A stretch of DNA of 64,000 bases from Leucobacter soli. GTDB lineage: Bacteria > Actinomycetota > Actinomycetes > Actinomycetales > Microbacteriaceae. Every line of letters begins with the position of its first letter. Positions within the stretch are counted from its first letter, which is position 1. The notes below the pieces were generated by a model. That model was not told the origin of the DNA and did not search any database. It was given only the letters and a program-made list of their open reading frames with translations. This document shows positions 8,931 through 16,879 of this stretch, in pieces. The translations under genes were made by a program, and so were the position numbers. The stretch covers positions 62,001-126,000 of the forward strand of contig NZ_CAJVAP010000006.1 in NCBI RefSeq assembly GCF_910593785.1, in the 5' to 3' direction.

Positions 8931-9221
8931 GTGAGTGGATCCAGCGCAGCACCCGAGCCGGTGGCCTCGTGGCACATCGGTCGGCTCATCACGGCCTGGA
9001 CCTTCGCCGCGGTCGTCGGGATCCTGGTCACCGTACTGGTGAGCGGTGACGCCCGGTTCCCGTGGCTCGCACTCGCGATCGGTGCGAGCACCCTCGTGAC
9101 GTTCGCGTTGCAGCTCGGTACGGCGCAGCGCGAGGGCTTTATCACGCGGCTCTCGTTCAGCGTCGCCGGGGCCGTGGTCGTGATCGCGGTGATCGACGTC
9201 GTCGGGCTGCTCGTCGGGTAA
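8931..9221 (+). CDS. Small membrane protein, about three helices
   Basis: Unrecognised 96-residue protein. The GTG at 8931 is preceded by GAAGGGG, giving MSGSSAAPEPVASWHIG. Three hydrophobic segments are visible (AWTFAAVVGILVTVLV, FPWLALAIGASTLVTFAL and FSVAGAVVVIAVIDVVGLLV), so it is an integral membrane protein. It is divergent from glnR and followed at once by a 35-residue membrane peptide gene and ygfZ. No function can be assigned from sequence. Confidence 0.8.
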   Translation: MSGSSAAPEPVASWHIGRLITAWTFAAVVGILVTVLVSGDARFPWLALAIGASTLVTFALQLGTAQREGFITRLSFSVAGAVVVIAVIDVVGLLVG

Positions 9222-9224
9222 GCT
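9219..9224 (+). promoter_or_regulatory. -10 hexamer for a leaderless transcript
   Basis: TAAGCT ends six bases before the ATG at 9231, so transcription would begin at the start codon. Its first three bases are also the stop codon of the preceding gene. Confidence 0.55.
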
Positions 9225-9230
9225 ACTGGC

Positions 9231-9338
9231 ATGCTCGCTCTCGAACTCTTCTTCCTCGGCCTGCTGGGCTTGGCGTCGCTCATGATCGTCTGGGTTTCGG
9301 GCGTCGTCGTCTACAAGCTCTTCGCGGGCCAGCGCTGA
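9231..9338 (+). CDS. 35-residue single-pass membrane peptide
   Basis: A short open frame encodes MLALELFFLGLLG followed by a second half of the same helix and a basic tail ending KLFAGQR. The layout, one membrane span with a positively charged C-terminus, and the -10 hexamer exactly six bases upstream support a real gene. It sits between two plus-strand genes, and no other frame here is open. Function unknown. Confidence 0.65.
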   Translation: MLALELFFLGLLGLASLMIVWVSGVVVYKLFAGQR

Positions 9339-9387
9339 TCCGATCGATGTTCGTCCGCCCGGTGCCGGCACGGTCGGGGCGGTGCGT

Positions 9388-10497
9388 ATGAGCGACCCGT
9401 TCCTCGATCTGCCCGGCGCGATCGCCGCATCGGATCTCGACGCGGCCGCCCATTTCGGGGCACCGCTCCCCGAGCAGCGGGCGCTGGAGGCCGGGAACGC
9501 GATCGTGAGCCTCGCCCACCGCGGGGCGGTGACGGTCTCGGGACCGGATCGCCTGAGCTGGTTGCACTCGATGACGAGTCAGCAGCTCACCGGCCTGCGC
9601 CCGGGGGAGTCGACGGAGACGCTGCTGCTCGGCCCGACGGGTCGTGTGGAGCAGGCGATCCGTGTCGTCGACGACGGCGAACGGGCCTGGCTCCTGGTCG
9701 ACGAGGGCGCTGCGGAGCCGTTGGCCGCCTACCTGAATCGGATGCGGTTCGCGCTGCGCGTCGAGGTCGCCGATGTGAGCGGCGAGTATGCGGCGGTGCT
9801 GGCGTTCGAGGGCGGTGCGGCCCTGCCGGCGCTGCGCGAGCTCGGCACGGCGGTCGCGGAATGGCGAGACCCCTGGGGCTCAGTGCAGCGCGGGGGCGTG
9901 CAGTACGCGCATGGCGCCCATCCCGGGGAGGGGTGGACGGCGACGCAGCTGGTCTTCCGACGCGAGGATCTGTCCGCTGCGGCCGCACTGACGACCTCCG
10001 GTGAGATCAGAGCGGCCGGGCTGATGGCGCTCGACGCGCTCGAGGTGCGGGCGGGGCGGCCGACGCTGCACGCCGAGGCCGACGAGCGGGCGATCCCGCA
10101 CGAGTTCGACTGGCTGCGGACGGCGGTTCACCTGACGAAGGGCTGCTACCGTGGCCAGGAGACGGTCGCCAAGGTCCACAACCTGGGGCATCCGCCGCGG
10201 CGCCTCGCGTTGCTGCATCTCGACGGGTCCGGCGGCGAGCTGCCGGAAGCCGGGGCGCTCGTGCACGTCGCGGGGGCGGATCCGGATGCGCGCCCGGTGG
10301 GCCGCGTGACCCGTGCGGCGCTGCACTACGAGTGGGGCGGGATCGCGCTCGCGCTGCTGAAGCGCTCCGTGCCCGAGGACGCGGCGCTCGAGGTCTCGCT
10401 CGGGGAATCGGGCGGACGCGTGGCCGCGACGCAGGAGGTCATCGTCCCCGCGGACGCGGGCAGCGCGCGGGACATACCGAAGCTGAAGCGGCTGTAG
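9388..10497 (+). CDS. ygfZ: YgfZ/GcvT-family folate-binding protein
   Basis: Tetrahydrofolate-dependent factor needed for repair or assembly of certain Fe-S enzymes. The 369-residue product shows the YgfZ signature KGCYRGQETV with its conserved cysteine, plus the GcvT-like folate-fold region VSGPDRLSWLHSMTSQQL. A GTG two codons earlier is also possible; I prefer the ATG at 9388 (MSDPFLDLPG). The preceding small genes are probably not functionally linked. Confidence 0.88.
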   Translation: MSDPFLDLPGAIAASDLDAAAHFGAPLPEQRALEAGNAIVSLAHRGAVTVSGPDRLSWLHSMTSQQLTGLRPGESTETLLLGPTGRVEQAIRVVDDGERAWLLVDEGAAEPLAAYLNRMRFALRVEVADVSGEYAAVLAFEGGAALPALRELGTAVAEWRDPWGSVQRGGVQYAHGAHPGEGWTATQLVFRREDLSAAAALTTSGEIRAAGLMALDALEVRAGRPTLHAEADERAIPHEFDWLRTAVHLTKGCYRGQETVAKVHNLGHPPRRLALLHLDGSGGELPEAGALVHVAGADPDARPVGRVTRAALHYEWGGIALALLKRSVPEDAALEVSLGESGGRVAATQEVIVPADAGSARDIPKLKRL

Positions 10498-10699
10498 CCG
10501 GCCGGCGGTGTGCGCGCGGGCGTCGCACCGCCATGCGCCGTGCACGGCTCGTATCGTCGTACCGCGCGGAAGTCCGGGCTGAGCGACACGGCACCTCCCA
10601 ACGGCCCGGCATCGGAGCATCGGGTTACCCTGTGGCTGAGGCGCCTCGACCGAAGGACCGGGGCGTTCGGCTCAGCAGGACCGAACAGAGGGGTTCCCC

Positions 10700-11443
10700 A
10701 TGTCTGAAACTCAGCAGGTTTCCACCGTCGGCGCGCGACTGGTCGCGGAACTCGTCGGCACCTTCGTGCTCGTGCTCGGCGGCGTCGGAACCGCTGTCTT
10801 CGCGGCCGGCTTCCCGGGGGACCCCGGCAATCCGGTCAACGTCGGCTTCCTCGGCGTCGCGCTCGCCTTCGGCCTCACCGTCGTGGTGGGCGCCTACGCC
10901 TTCGGGCCGATCTCGGGCGGCCACTTCAATTCGGCCGTCACGCTGGGTCTCGCCGCCGCCGGCCGCTTCGCCTGGAAGGACGTCGCCGGCTACCTCGTCG
11001 CCCAGATCGTCGGCGGCGTGCTCGCCGCAGCCTTGATCTTCGCCATCGCCAACGGCCAGCCCGGCGGCTACACCGGCACCCTGGGCGCGAACGGCTTCGG
11101 GGAGGCCTCGCCCGGCGGCTACAGCCTGCTCTCCGTCGCACTGATCGAGGTCGTGCTGACCGCGGTGTTCGTGCTCGTGATCCTCGGCGTCACGTCCGGG
11201 CGGGCGGCAGCGGGGTTCGCGCCGCTGGCGATCGGCCTGACGCTCACGCTGATCCACCTCATCTCGATCCCGGTCTCGAACACCTCGGTGAACCCGGCGC
11301 GCTCGATCGCCTCGGCGATCTTCGGGGGCGGGGAGGCGCTGGCGCAGCTGTGGGCCTTCCTGGTGTTCCCGATCGTCGGCGGCCTGCTGGCCGGCCTGAT
11401 CTTCAAGCCGCTGCTCGGAGGGCTGAAGCCCGCCGATCGATAG
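10700..11443 (+). CDS. aqpZ: Aquaporin Z-type water channel with NSA in place of the first NPA
   Basis: Six-helix MIP-family channel of 247 residues. The second half carries the intact NPA box (Asn198-Pro-Ala-Arg201) and the run LTLIHLISIPVSNTSVNPARS, with the selectivity-filter His and Arg typical of AqpZ. In the first half-helix the expected Asn-Pro-Ala is Asn77-Ser78-Ala79 (GGHFNSAVTLG). The asparagine that orients water is kept; only the helix-capping proline is lost. GAGGGG lies before the ATG. It is likely a water channel; effects on conductance are unknown. Confidence 0.9.
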   Translation: MSETQQVSTVGARLVAELVGTFVLVLGGVGTAVFAAGFPGDPGNPVNVGFLGVALAFGLTVVVGAYAFGPISGGHFNSAVTLGLAAAGRFAWKDVAGYLVAQIVGGVLAAALIFAIANGQPGGYTGTLGANGFGEASPGGYSLLSVALIEVVLTAVFVLVILGVTSGRAAAGFAPLAIGLTLTLIHLISIPVSNTSVNPARSIASAIFGGGEALAQLWAFLVFPIVGGLLAGLIFKPLLGGLKPADR

Positions 11444-11455
11444 CGGGGGCGGACC

Positions 11456-11494
11456 TCCGGTCGGGCCGGGCTGCGCGGTCCGACCCGACCCGGA
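11456..11494 (+). terminator. Possible terminator hairpin after the aquaporin gene
   Basis: TCCGGTCGGG (11456-11465) pairs with CCCGA/CCGGA (11484-11494) with one bulged C. It lies 13 bp past the stop codon. No T-run follows. Confidence 0.4.
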
Positions 11495-11507
11495 CGTTGC
11501 CTGCCGG

Positions 11508-11513
11508 TAGGCT
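11508..11513 (+). promoter_or_regulatory. -10 hexamer of gpmA, leaderless spacing
   Basis: TAGGCT ends six bases before the ATG at 11520. The intervening GGGAG could also act as a ribosome site on a longer transcript. Confidence 0.6.
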
Positions 11514-11519
11514 GGGAGT

Positions 11520-12263
11520 ATGACGAACACCCTGATCCTGCTGCGCCACGGCCAGAGCGAGTGGAACCAGAAGAACCTCTTCACCGGATGGGTCGACGTG
11601 CGGCTCACGGAGCAGGGGCGAGGCGAGGCCGCTCGTGCCGGGGAACTGCTCGCCGAGGCGGGTGTGCTGCCCGACGTCCTGCACACCTCCGTGCTGAGCC
11701 GGGCCATCCAGACCGCGAATCTCGCGCTCGACACCGCGGATCGCCTGTGGATCCCGGTCAAGCGCTCGTGGCGTCTGAACGAGCGCCACTACGGCGCGCT
11801 CCAGGGGCTCGACAAGGCCGAGACGCTGGAGAAGTACGGCGAGCAGCAGTTCATGGAGTGGCGCCGATCCTTCGACACCCCCCCGCCCGCGCTCGATGAC
11901 GCGAGCGAGTGGTCGCAGGCGAACGATCCCCGCTACGCGGGCATCGACGGCGAGCGGCCGCAGACGGAGTGCCTGAAAGACGTGATCGTGCGCCTGCTGC
12001 CCTACTGGGAGGGTGAGATCCTGCCCGACCTGAACGCGGGGAGGACGGTGCTCGTCACCGCGCACGGCAACTCGCTGCGGGCGCTCGTGAAGCATCTCGA
12101 GGGCATCAGCGACGCGGATATCGCGGCGTTGAACATCCCCACGGGCATGCCCCTCGTCTACGAGATCGAGGCCGACGGCACCCCCGTCGGCCCGGGGCGC
12201 TACCTCGACCCCGATGCCGCTGCCGCCGGCGCCGCCGCGGTGGCCGCGCAGGGCAAGCACTGA
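11520..12263 (+). CDS. gpmA: 2,3-bisphosphoglycerate-dependent phosphoglycerate mutase
   Basis: Glycolytic enzyme interconverting 3- and 2-phosphoglycerate. The [10 protein letters not shown] motif at the N-terminus holds the phosphohistidine (His10), and [13 protein letters not shown] supplies the second active-site histidine. The segments [14 protein letters not shown] and [18 protein letters not shown] are hallmarks of the dPGM family. Length (247 residues) is typical. A short Ala-rich tail ([18 protein letters not shown]) extends the C-terminus. It stands alone with its own near-start promoter. Confidence 0.97.
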   Translation: MTNTLILLRHGQSEWNQKNLFTGWVDVRLTEQGRGEAARAGELLAEAGVLPDVLHTSVLSRAIQTANLALDTADRLWIPVKRSWRLNERHYGALQGLDKAETLEKYGEQQFMEWRRSFDTPPPALDDASEWSQANDPRYAGIDGERPQTECLKDVIVRLLPYWEGEILPDLNAGRTVLVTAHGNSLRALVKHLEGISDADIAALNIPTGMPLVYEIEADGTPVGPGRYLDPDAAAAGAAAVAAQGKH

Positions 12264-12359
12264 GCACCTGGCTCTGAGCCGCGTCGCGCTGCTCCGTGTT
12301 GCGCCGCGCCGGTGGGCGCCGCTCTGTTCTGCGCCAGTGTGCGCCGCGCCGTGCCGCGC

Positions 12360-12420
12360 GCAAGTGCTCAGTAATGAGGGGTGCTGAACGACCGCACCCG
12401 TAACTACTGAGCACTTGCGG
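12360..12420. repeat. 61-bp imperfect palindromic repeat, copy 1
   Basis: The arms CGCAAGTGCTCAGTA (12359-12373) and TACTGAGCACTTGCG (12405-12419) are perfect inverted repeats of 15 bp. Imperfect pairing, including GGGTGC/GCACCC, continues inward. A second copy with the same length and alignment, 42 of 61 bases identical by my count, lies at 47110-47170. It sits between convergent genes (gpmA and a response regulator), so it may act as a bidirectional terminator or be a REP-like mobile repeat. Confidence 0.7.
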
Positions 12421-12453
12421 GGAGGGGACGCGCCGTGCGGCGAGCGGCGAGGC

Positions 12454-13083
12454 TCAGATGAGCCTCAACTGCATCGCCCGGGTGACGGCCCGCGTGCGGT
12501 CGCTCACCCCGAGCTTCTCGAAGACGTGCAGCAGGTGGGTCTTCACAGTCGATTCGCCGATCACGAGCCGTGCGGCGATCTCGGGATTGCTGAGCCCGGC
12601 GGCGACGAGCGCGAGGATCTCGCCCTCTCGCGCGGTGAGGCGCGGCGGATCCGGCGCACCTGCTCCCGTCCCTCCGGCCCGGGCCACCAGCTGCGCGGCG
12701 ATCGACGGCGCGAGCACCGTCTGCCCGGCTGCGACGGCGCGCACGCCGGCGGCGAGCTCATCCGCGGGTGCGGCCTTCAGCAGGTAGCCGCTCGCGCCGG
12801 CCGCGATGGCGGCGAGGATGCGATCGTCGTCCTCGTACGTGGTGAAGACGAGCACGCGGGCGTGGCCGGCAGCGGCGATCGCCCGCGTCGCCTCGACCCC
12901 GCCCATTCCGGGCATCCGGAGGTCCATGAGCACGACGTCGGGGTCCTGCGCCGCCGCAAGCTCGACCGCCTGCTCTCCGCTCTCCGCCTCCGCGACCACC
13001 GCGAAGTCGGCTTCGCCCTCGAGCAGGCCGGCAATGCCCGCGCGGACGATCGGATGGTCATCCGCCACCAGTACCCGGATCAT
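12454..13083 (-). CDS. NarL/LuxR-family response regulator of an ABC-exporter module
   Basis: Cytoplasmic transcription regulator. Residues 1-120 form a receiver domain with the acidic pair Asp8-Asp9, phosphoacceptor Asp54 ([10 protein letters not shown]) and the conserved Lys in [13 protein letters not shown] LuxR-type helix-turn-helix follows ([45 protein letters not shown] shape). I chose the ATG at 13083, giving [11 protein letters not shown] and a 4-bp ATGA overlap with the kinase stop. Last gene of the ATPase-permease-kinase-regulator operon, which it probably controls. Confidence 0.92.
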   Translation of the reverse strand: MIRVLVADDHPIVRAGIAGLLEGEADFAVVAEAESGEQAVELAAAQDPDVVLMDLRMPGMGGVEATRAIAAAGHARVLVFTTYEDDDRILAAIAAGASGYLLKAAPADELAAGVRAVAAGQTVLAPSIAAQLVARAGGTGAGAPDPPRLTAREGEILALVAAGLSNPEIAARLVIGESTVKTHLLHVFEKLGVSDRTRAVTRAMQLRLI

Positions 13084-14390
13084 GCCCAACGCTCCTGCTT
13101 CCGCTCCTGCTCCAGTTCCTGCTCCAGCCCGTCCGCGAGCGGCAGTCGCACCGCGAGGCGCGAGCCGCCGCCCTCGTGCGATCCGAAACGCACGTGCCCG
13201 CCCGCCAGCCGCACCCGGTCGCTCAGCCCGGTCAGGCCGAAGCCGCTCGTGCTCGGAGCAGCGCTCGCCGCATCGCACTCTCGGCCATCCATCCGCACGT
13301 CGGAGCCGATCCCGTCATCGTCCACGGTGAGCAGCACGTCGGCGCCGTCGCGTCGCAGTGCGACGACGACCGCGTGCGCCTGCGCGTGCCGTCGCGCGTT
13401 GGCGAGCCCCTCCTGGGTCGCCCGCAGCAGCACGACTTGCTGCTCCCGGTCGAGCGGAAGCCGTTCGATACCGCACCGCACCCGCAGCCCCGTGTCGTCG
13501 CGCAGCCGCGACGCGACGCGATCGATCGCCTCTTCGAGGCCGCCGTCCCCGAGCGGCTGCGTCGTGGCGACGAGCGCTCTCGCCTCCTCGACCGCCGCGC
13601 GCGAGGCCGCCTGCACGCGGCCCAGCCGCTCGCGGGCCCGATCCACCTGCCCCGCCGCAAGGGCGCGATCCGCCTGCTCGCCGAGCATCACGAGGCCGGT
13701 GAGCGTCTGCGTCAGCGTGTCGTGCAGCTCGCGGGACATCCGCTCGCGTTCAGCGGCAGCTCCGGCTGCCTGCGACAGCTCCGACACCTCGGCCTGCGTG
13801 CGGCGCAGCTGCTCCGCGACCTTCCGGTAGCGCTCGCCCTGCTCGAAGATGCGGGTGATCCAGGTGCCCATCGCCACGGCGAAGACGAACGAGAGCAGCG
13901 CGATCACCGCCGCCTCGGCGAGGCCGTCGACCTTGCCGGGCGTCGAGAGCGCGATGACGTAGCCCGTGCCGGTCGCGAGTGCGAGCACGGCGCTCCACAG
14001 CACGGCGTTCCGATAGCGGGCGACGATCGTCCAGATCGTCGGGTAGGCGATCACCTGCAGCGTCGCGTAGCTCGGCAGGACGGCGACGGCGAGACCGACG
14101 AGCAGCACGAGACCCGCGAGATACGCGTAGTCGCCGTGCCGGGCCGGCTGCTCGAGCACGGCGCAGCGCAGCGCTGGGCGCCCGAGCGCCGCGTACCAGA
14201 CCAGCAGCAGCGCGAGCACGCCGAGCGCCGGCGTCGCCGGAGCGACGCCGTTCAGGATCTCGACGGTGCCGATGCCCGCCATGAGCGCGAGGGTCGCGAG
14301 CACGCCGAGATCCCACCACCGCAGCGGGTGCCGCGGGGGTGCGGCCACGGCACCTGGGGAGTCGACGCCGTCTGCTCCGGGGAAGTTCAC
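13080..14390 (-). CDS. HisKA_3-type sensor histidine kinase
   Basis: Membrane sensor partner of the NarL-type regulator. The first 180 residues contain about five hydrophobic helices with no sizeable external domain, suggesting intramembrane sensing. A coiled linker leads to the dimerisation motif [16 protein letters not shown] with phosphoaccepting His223. An HATPase domain follows ([26 protein letters not shown]). The C-terminus ends in a Gln/Glu/Arg repeat ([15 protein letters not shown]). It lies 25 bp after the permease gene. Kinases of this type paired with an ABC exporter usually sense antibiotics or envelope damage. Confidence 0.92.
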   Translation of the reverse strand: MNFPGADGVDSPGAVAAPPRHPLRWWDLGVLATLALMAGIGTVEILNGVAPATPALGVLALLLVWYAALGRPALRCAVLEQPARHGDYAYLAGLVLLVGLAVAVLPSYATLQVIAYPTIWTIVARYRNAVLWSAVLALATGTGYVIALSTPGKVDGLAEAAVIALLSFVFAVAMGTWITRIFEQGERYRKVAEQLRRTQAEVSELSQAAGAAAERERMSRELHDTLTQTLTGLVMLGEQADRALAAGQVDRARERLGRVQAASRAAVEEARALVATTQPLGDGGLEEAIDRVASRLRDDTGLRVRCGIERLPLDREQQVVLLRATQEGLANARRHAQAHAVVVALRRDGADVLLTVDDDGIGSDVRMDGRECDAASAAPSTSGFGLTGLSDRVRLAGGHVRFGSHEGGGSRLAVRLPLADGLEQELEQERKQERWA

Positions 14391-14415
14391 GCTTTCACTC
14401 TCTCACGAGCTCCGG

Positions 14416-15318
14416 TCAGTACTTTCTCTGCCACCTGAAGGTGAGGAGGCTGATCACGAGCCCGATCACCAGCCAGACGCCGAGGTTCAGCGCCACCAGC
14501 CCGAGATCCCAGGCACCCGTGCGCTCGGCCGAGGCGAACCCCTCCGGCAGGAACACGCTGCGCATCCCCTGCGCCAACCACTTCAGCGGAAAGACCGAGG
14601 CGATGTTCTGCAGCCACTCGGGCAGCATGGTGAACTGCAGGTAGACGCCCGAGATGAATTGCAGCAGCAGGACGATCGGCAGCACTACGGCGGTCGCGCT
14701 GCGAGAGGATCGCGGCACGGCCGAGAGCGCGATGCCGAGCAGGGTCATCGTCGCGATGCCGAGCAGGAACAGCCAGGTGAAGCGCAGCCAGAGTTCGGGC
14801 TCGGTCGGAAGCTCGACCCGCAGCACGACGGCGGAGAAGCCGAGCAGCAGCCCGAGCTGGGCGATCGAGGTGAGCAGGATCATGCCGGCCTTGCCGAGGA
14901 AGTACGACACGGGCGAGATCGGCGTGCCTCCGAGACGTGCCAGCCATCCCTCGCTCTTCTCGCGGGCGATGTCGACCGCCAGGTTCTGCACGCCCGACAG
15001 CAGGATGCCGGCGGCGACCATGCCGGGCAGATAGTAGGCCGCCATGGTGATGCCGCCCGTGCCGTCGGGGCCCGCGCCGATCTCGCCGACCGATTCGAAG
15101 GCCACGCCGAAGATGCCGAGCATCAGGATCGGGAACAGGAACGTGAAGAACACGGTGTCCGGAGTTCGGAAGTAGGCGAGCAGCTCCAGCCGCATCGAGG
15201 CGATGCCGGCGCCCAGGATGCCGGGCGCCCGGCCGGCGCGTCGAGGGCCCCGTGCTTCGCGGGCGCCCGGCCCGCCCCGGTCGATCGGGTCGATCGACGT
15301 GCTCTGCGTCGTGGTCAT
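14416..15318 (-). CDS. ABC-2 type transporter permease
   Basis: Membrane subunit of a two-gene exporter. The 300-residue product has a Gly/Arg-rich cytoplasmic N-terminus, then six hydrophobic helices with the ABC-2 layout (LLAYFRTPDTVFFTFLFPILM; GMVAAGILLSGVQNLA; WLARLGGTPISPVSYFLGK; VFPLKWLAQGMRSVFLP). The last is the family motif before the final helix. The ATG at 15318 overlaps the ATPase stop as ATGA. Substrate unknown; relatives export peptides, lipids or antibiotics. Confidence 0.92.
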   Translation of the reverse strand: MTTTQSTSIDPIDRGGPGAREARGPRRAGRAPGILGAGIASMRLELLAYFRTPDTVFFTFLFPILMLGIFGVAFESVGEIGAGPDGTGGITMAAYYLPGMVAAGILLSGVQNLAVDIAREKSEGWLARLGGTPISPVSYFLGKAGMILLTSIAQLGLLLGFSAVVLRVELPTEPELWLRFTWLFLLGIATMTLLGIALSAVPRSSRSATAVVLPIVLLLQFISGVYLQFTMLPEWLQNIASVFPLKWLAQGMRSVFLPEGFASAERTGAWDLGLVALNLGVWLVIGLVISLLTFRWQRKY

Positions 15319-16211
15319 CGTTCCGTCTCCGTTCCGGCCCCGATCAGGCCCAGGTAGAACTCTTCGAGCGAGGGCCGACGCACTTCGAGCTCCGCCGGCT
15401 CGCCCAGCGGCACGCCGGCGGCCTCGGCCTCCGCCCGTAGGCGCGCCACCAGCCCGGCGGGCTGCTCGGTACTCCGCCGGTGCCGCACGCCCGCGGCGTC
15501 GACCCAGCTCACCGTCGGCACGCGAGCGGCGGCTCCGCCGAGCTCTCCGGGCGGGCCCTCGGCGACGACGCGGCCGCCCGAGAGCACCCCCACGCGATCG
15601 GCGAGATGCGCGGCCTCGTCGAGGTAGTGCGTCGTGAGCAGGATCGCTGTGCCCTCGCCGGTCAAGCCCTCGAGCATGCTCCAGAACTGCCGCCTCGCCT
15701 CGGGGTCGAAGCCCGTGGTGGGCTCGTCGAGGAACAGCAGCTCGGGCCGTCCGACGATACCGAGTGCGACGTCGAGGCGGCGCTTCTGGCCTCCCGAGAG
15801 CTTGGTCGCGCGCTTGCCGGCGTGCTCGGTGAGGCCGACGAGGTCGAGCACCTCGTCGATGCCGCGCGGGTTCGGGTAGAGCCCGCCGAAGTGACCGATC
15901 AGCTCGCGCGCGCTGTAGGGCCCCAGCTCGCCCGTGGCCTGGGCGACGATGCCGATGCGCGCGCGCCAGGATCGCGGAGCAGAGAGCGGGTGCTCGCCGA
16001 GCACGCTCGTCTCGCCGCCGTCCGGCCGGCGGATGCCCTCGAGGATCTCGATCGCCGTGCTCTTGCCCGCGCCGTTCGGGCCGAGCAGCGCGTAGGTCTC
16101 GCCTGGGGCGATGTCGAGGTCGATGCCCCGCAGCACCTGCTGGTCGCCGTATCGCTTCGCGAGCCCGCGGACGCGCACCGCCGGCGCTTCTGCTGTCGTC
16201 GTGTTCGTCAT
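15315..16211 (-). CDS. ABC transporter ATP-binding protein (DrrA/LnrL-like)
   Basis: Nucleotide-binding subunit of the exporter. Walker A GPNGAGKST, signature LSGGQKRRLDVALG, and Walker B LLFLDEPTTGFDPEARRQFW are all intact. The 298-residue length with a C-terminal regulatory extension fits the drug-resistance DrrA group. First gene of the minus-strand operon. A CAGGCT hexamer ends six bases before the ATG, matching the leaderless pattern elsewhere in the window, and a perfect 24-bp palindrome lies about 56 bp upstream. Confidence 0.94.
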   Translation of the reverse strand: MTNTTTAEAPAVRVRGLAKRYGDQQVLRGIDLDIAPGETYALLGPNGAGKSTAIEILEGIRRPDGGETSVLGEHPLSAPRSWRARIGIVAQATGELGPYSARELIGHFGGLYPNPRGIDEVLDLVGLTEHAGKRATKLSGGQKRRLDVALGIVGRPELLFLDEPTTGFDPEARRQFWSMLEGLTGEGTAILLTTHYLDEAAHLADRVGVLSGGRVVAEGPPGELGGAAARVPTVSWVDAAGVRHRRSTEQPAGLVARLRAEAEAAGVPLGEPAELEVRRPSLEEFYLGLIGAGTETER

Positions 16212-16266
16212 GCTTCAAGCCTGACGCCTGCGGGCCGCGGGCGGCAGCGACCGGCGGAGGGATTAT

Positions 16267-16290
16267 CGCATCCACCGATCGGTGGATGCG
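16267..16290. promoter_or_regulatory. Perfect 24-bp palindrome upstream of the ABC-exporter operon
   Basis: The half-site CGCATCCACCGA is followed at once by its exact reverse complement. It is 56-79 bp upstream of the exporter ATPase start and 43 bp after the ispF stop. No T-run follows on either strand. Position and dyad symmetry suit an operator for the dimeric LuxR-type regulator encoded in the operon; an ispF terminator is the alternative. Confidence 0.6.
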
Positions 16291-16332
16291 GTCTCCCCCG
16301 CCCAGCCGGGGTGGTCGACGAGCCTGCGCGGT

Positions 16333-16875
16333 TCAGCCGCGGGTGATCAGCGCGGTAGCGATGGCGGCGACGCCCTCCCCGCGGCCGGTGAGGCCGAGCC
16401 CGTCGCTCGTCGTCGCCCCGATGCTGACCGGCGCGCCGACGAGGTCGCTCAGGAACGTCTGGGCCTCGATCCGGCGCGGCGCGAACTTCGGGCGAAGCGC
16501 GATGAGCTGCACCGACACATTGACCGGGCGCCAGCCGGACTCGGCCAGCCTCGCGAGCGCGAGGCGGACGAAGCCGGTGCTCGCGGCGCCCGCGGTCCCG
16601 GGAAGGTCCACGCCGACGAGCCCGCCGATGTCGCCGAACCCCGCAGCTGAGAGCAGCGCGTCGACGATGGCGTGGCAGACGGCATCGCCGTCGCTGTGGC
16701 CCGAGAGGCCGGGTTCGCCCGGCCATTCGAGGCCGGCGAGCCGCAGGGGAGCCGCAGGATCGTAGGCGTGCACGTCGACGCCGGTGCCGATGCGCAGGTC
16801 GAGAGGAGCCGGCTGCGGTTCGCGCGCAGGCTGCGGTTCGCCTGGAGACGCTGCTCCGGAGTTGCCGGGCGTCAC
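16333..16875 (-). CDS. ispF: 2-C-methyl-D-erythritol 2,4-cyclodiphosphate synthase
   Basis: Fifth enzyme of the MEP isoprenoid pathway. Family motifs are clear: RIGTGVDVHAYD with the zinc-binding Asp and His, LSGHSDGDAVCHAIVDALL, and GATTSDGLGLTGRGEGVAA at the C-terminus. The proposed GTG (16875) begins a roughly 26-residue Pro/Glu-rich leader (VTPGNSGAASPGEPQPAREP) before the conserved core; no better start was seen. It is 4 bp downstream of ispD, so the two are co-translated. Confidence 0.92.
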   Translation of the reverse strand: MTPGNSGAASPGEPQPAREPQPAPLDLRIGTGVDVHAYDPAAPLRLAGLEWPGEPGLSGHSDGDAVCHAIVDALLSAAGFGDIGGLVGVDLPGTAGAASTGFVRLALARLAESGWRPVNVSVQLIALRPKFAPRRIEAQTFLSDLVGAPVSIGATTSDGLGLTGRGEGVAAIATALITRG

Positions 16876-16879
16876 GACG

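Noticed and set aside
8156-9283. Upstream extension of mshD to make a 726-residue protein
   Set aside because: The extension runs antisense-like through glnR in another frame with low-complexity Arg/Pro content; the ATG at 8155 matches known MshD starts.
15315-16275. A 619-codon frame continuing the exporter permease upstream through the ATPase gene
   Set aside because: Upstream of 15318 it is a shadow of the ATPase gene. The permease proper starts at the ATG overlapping the ATPase stop.
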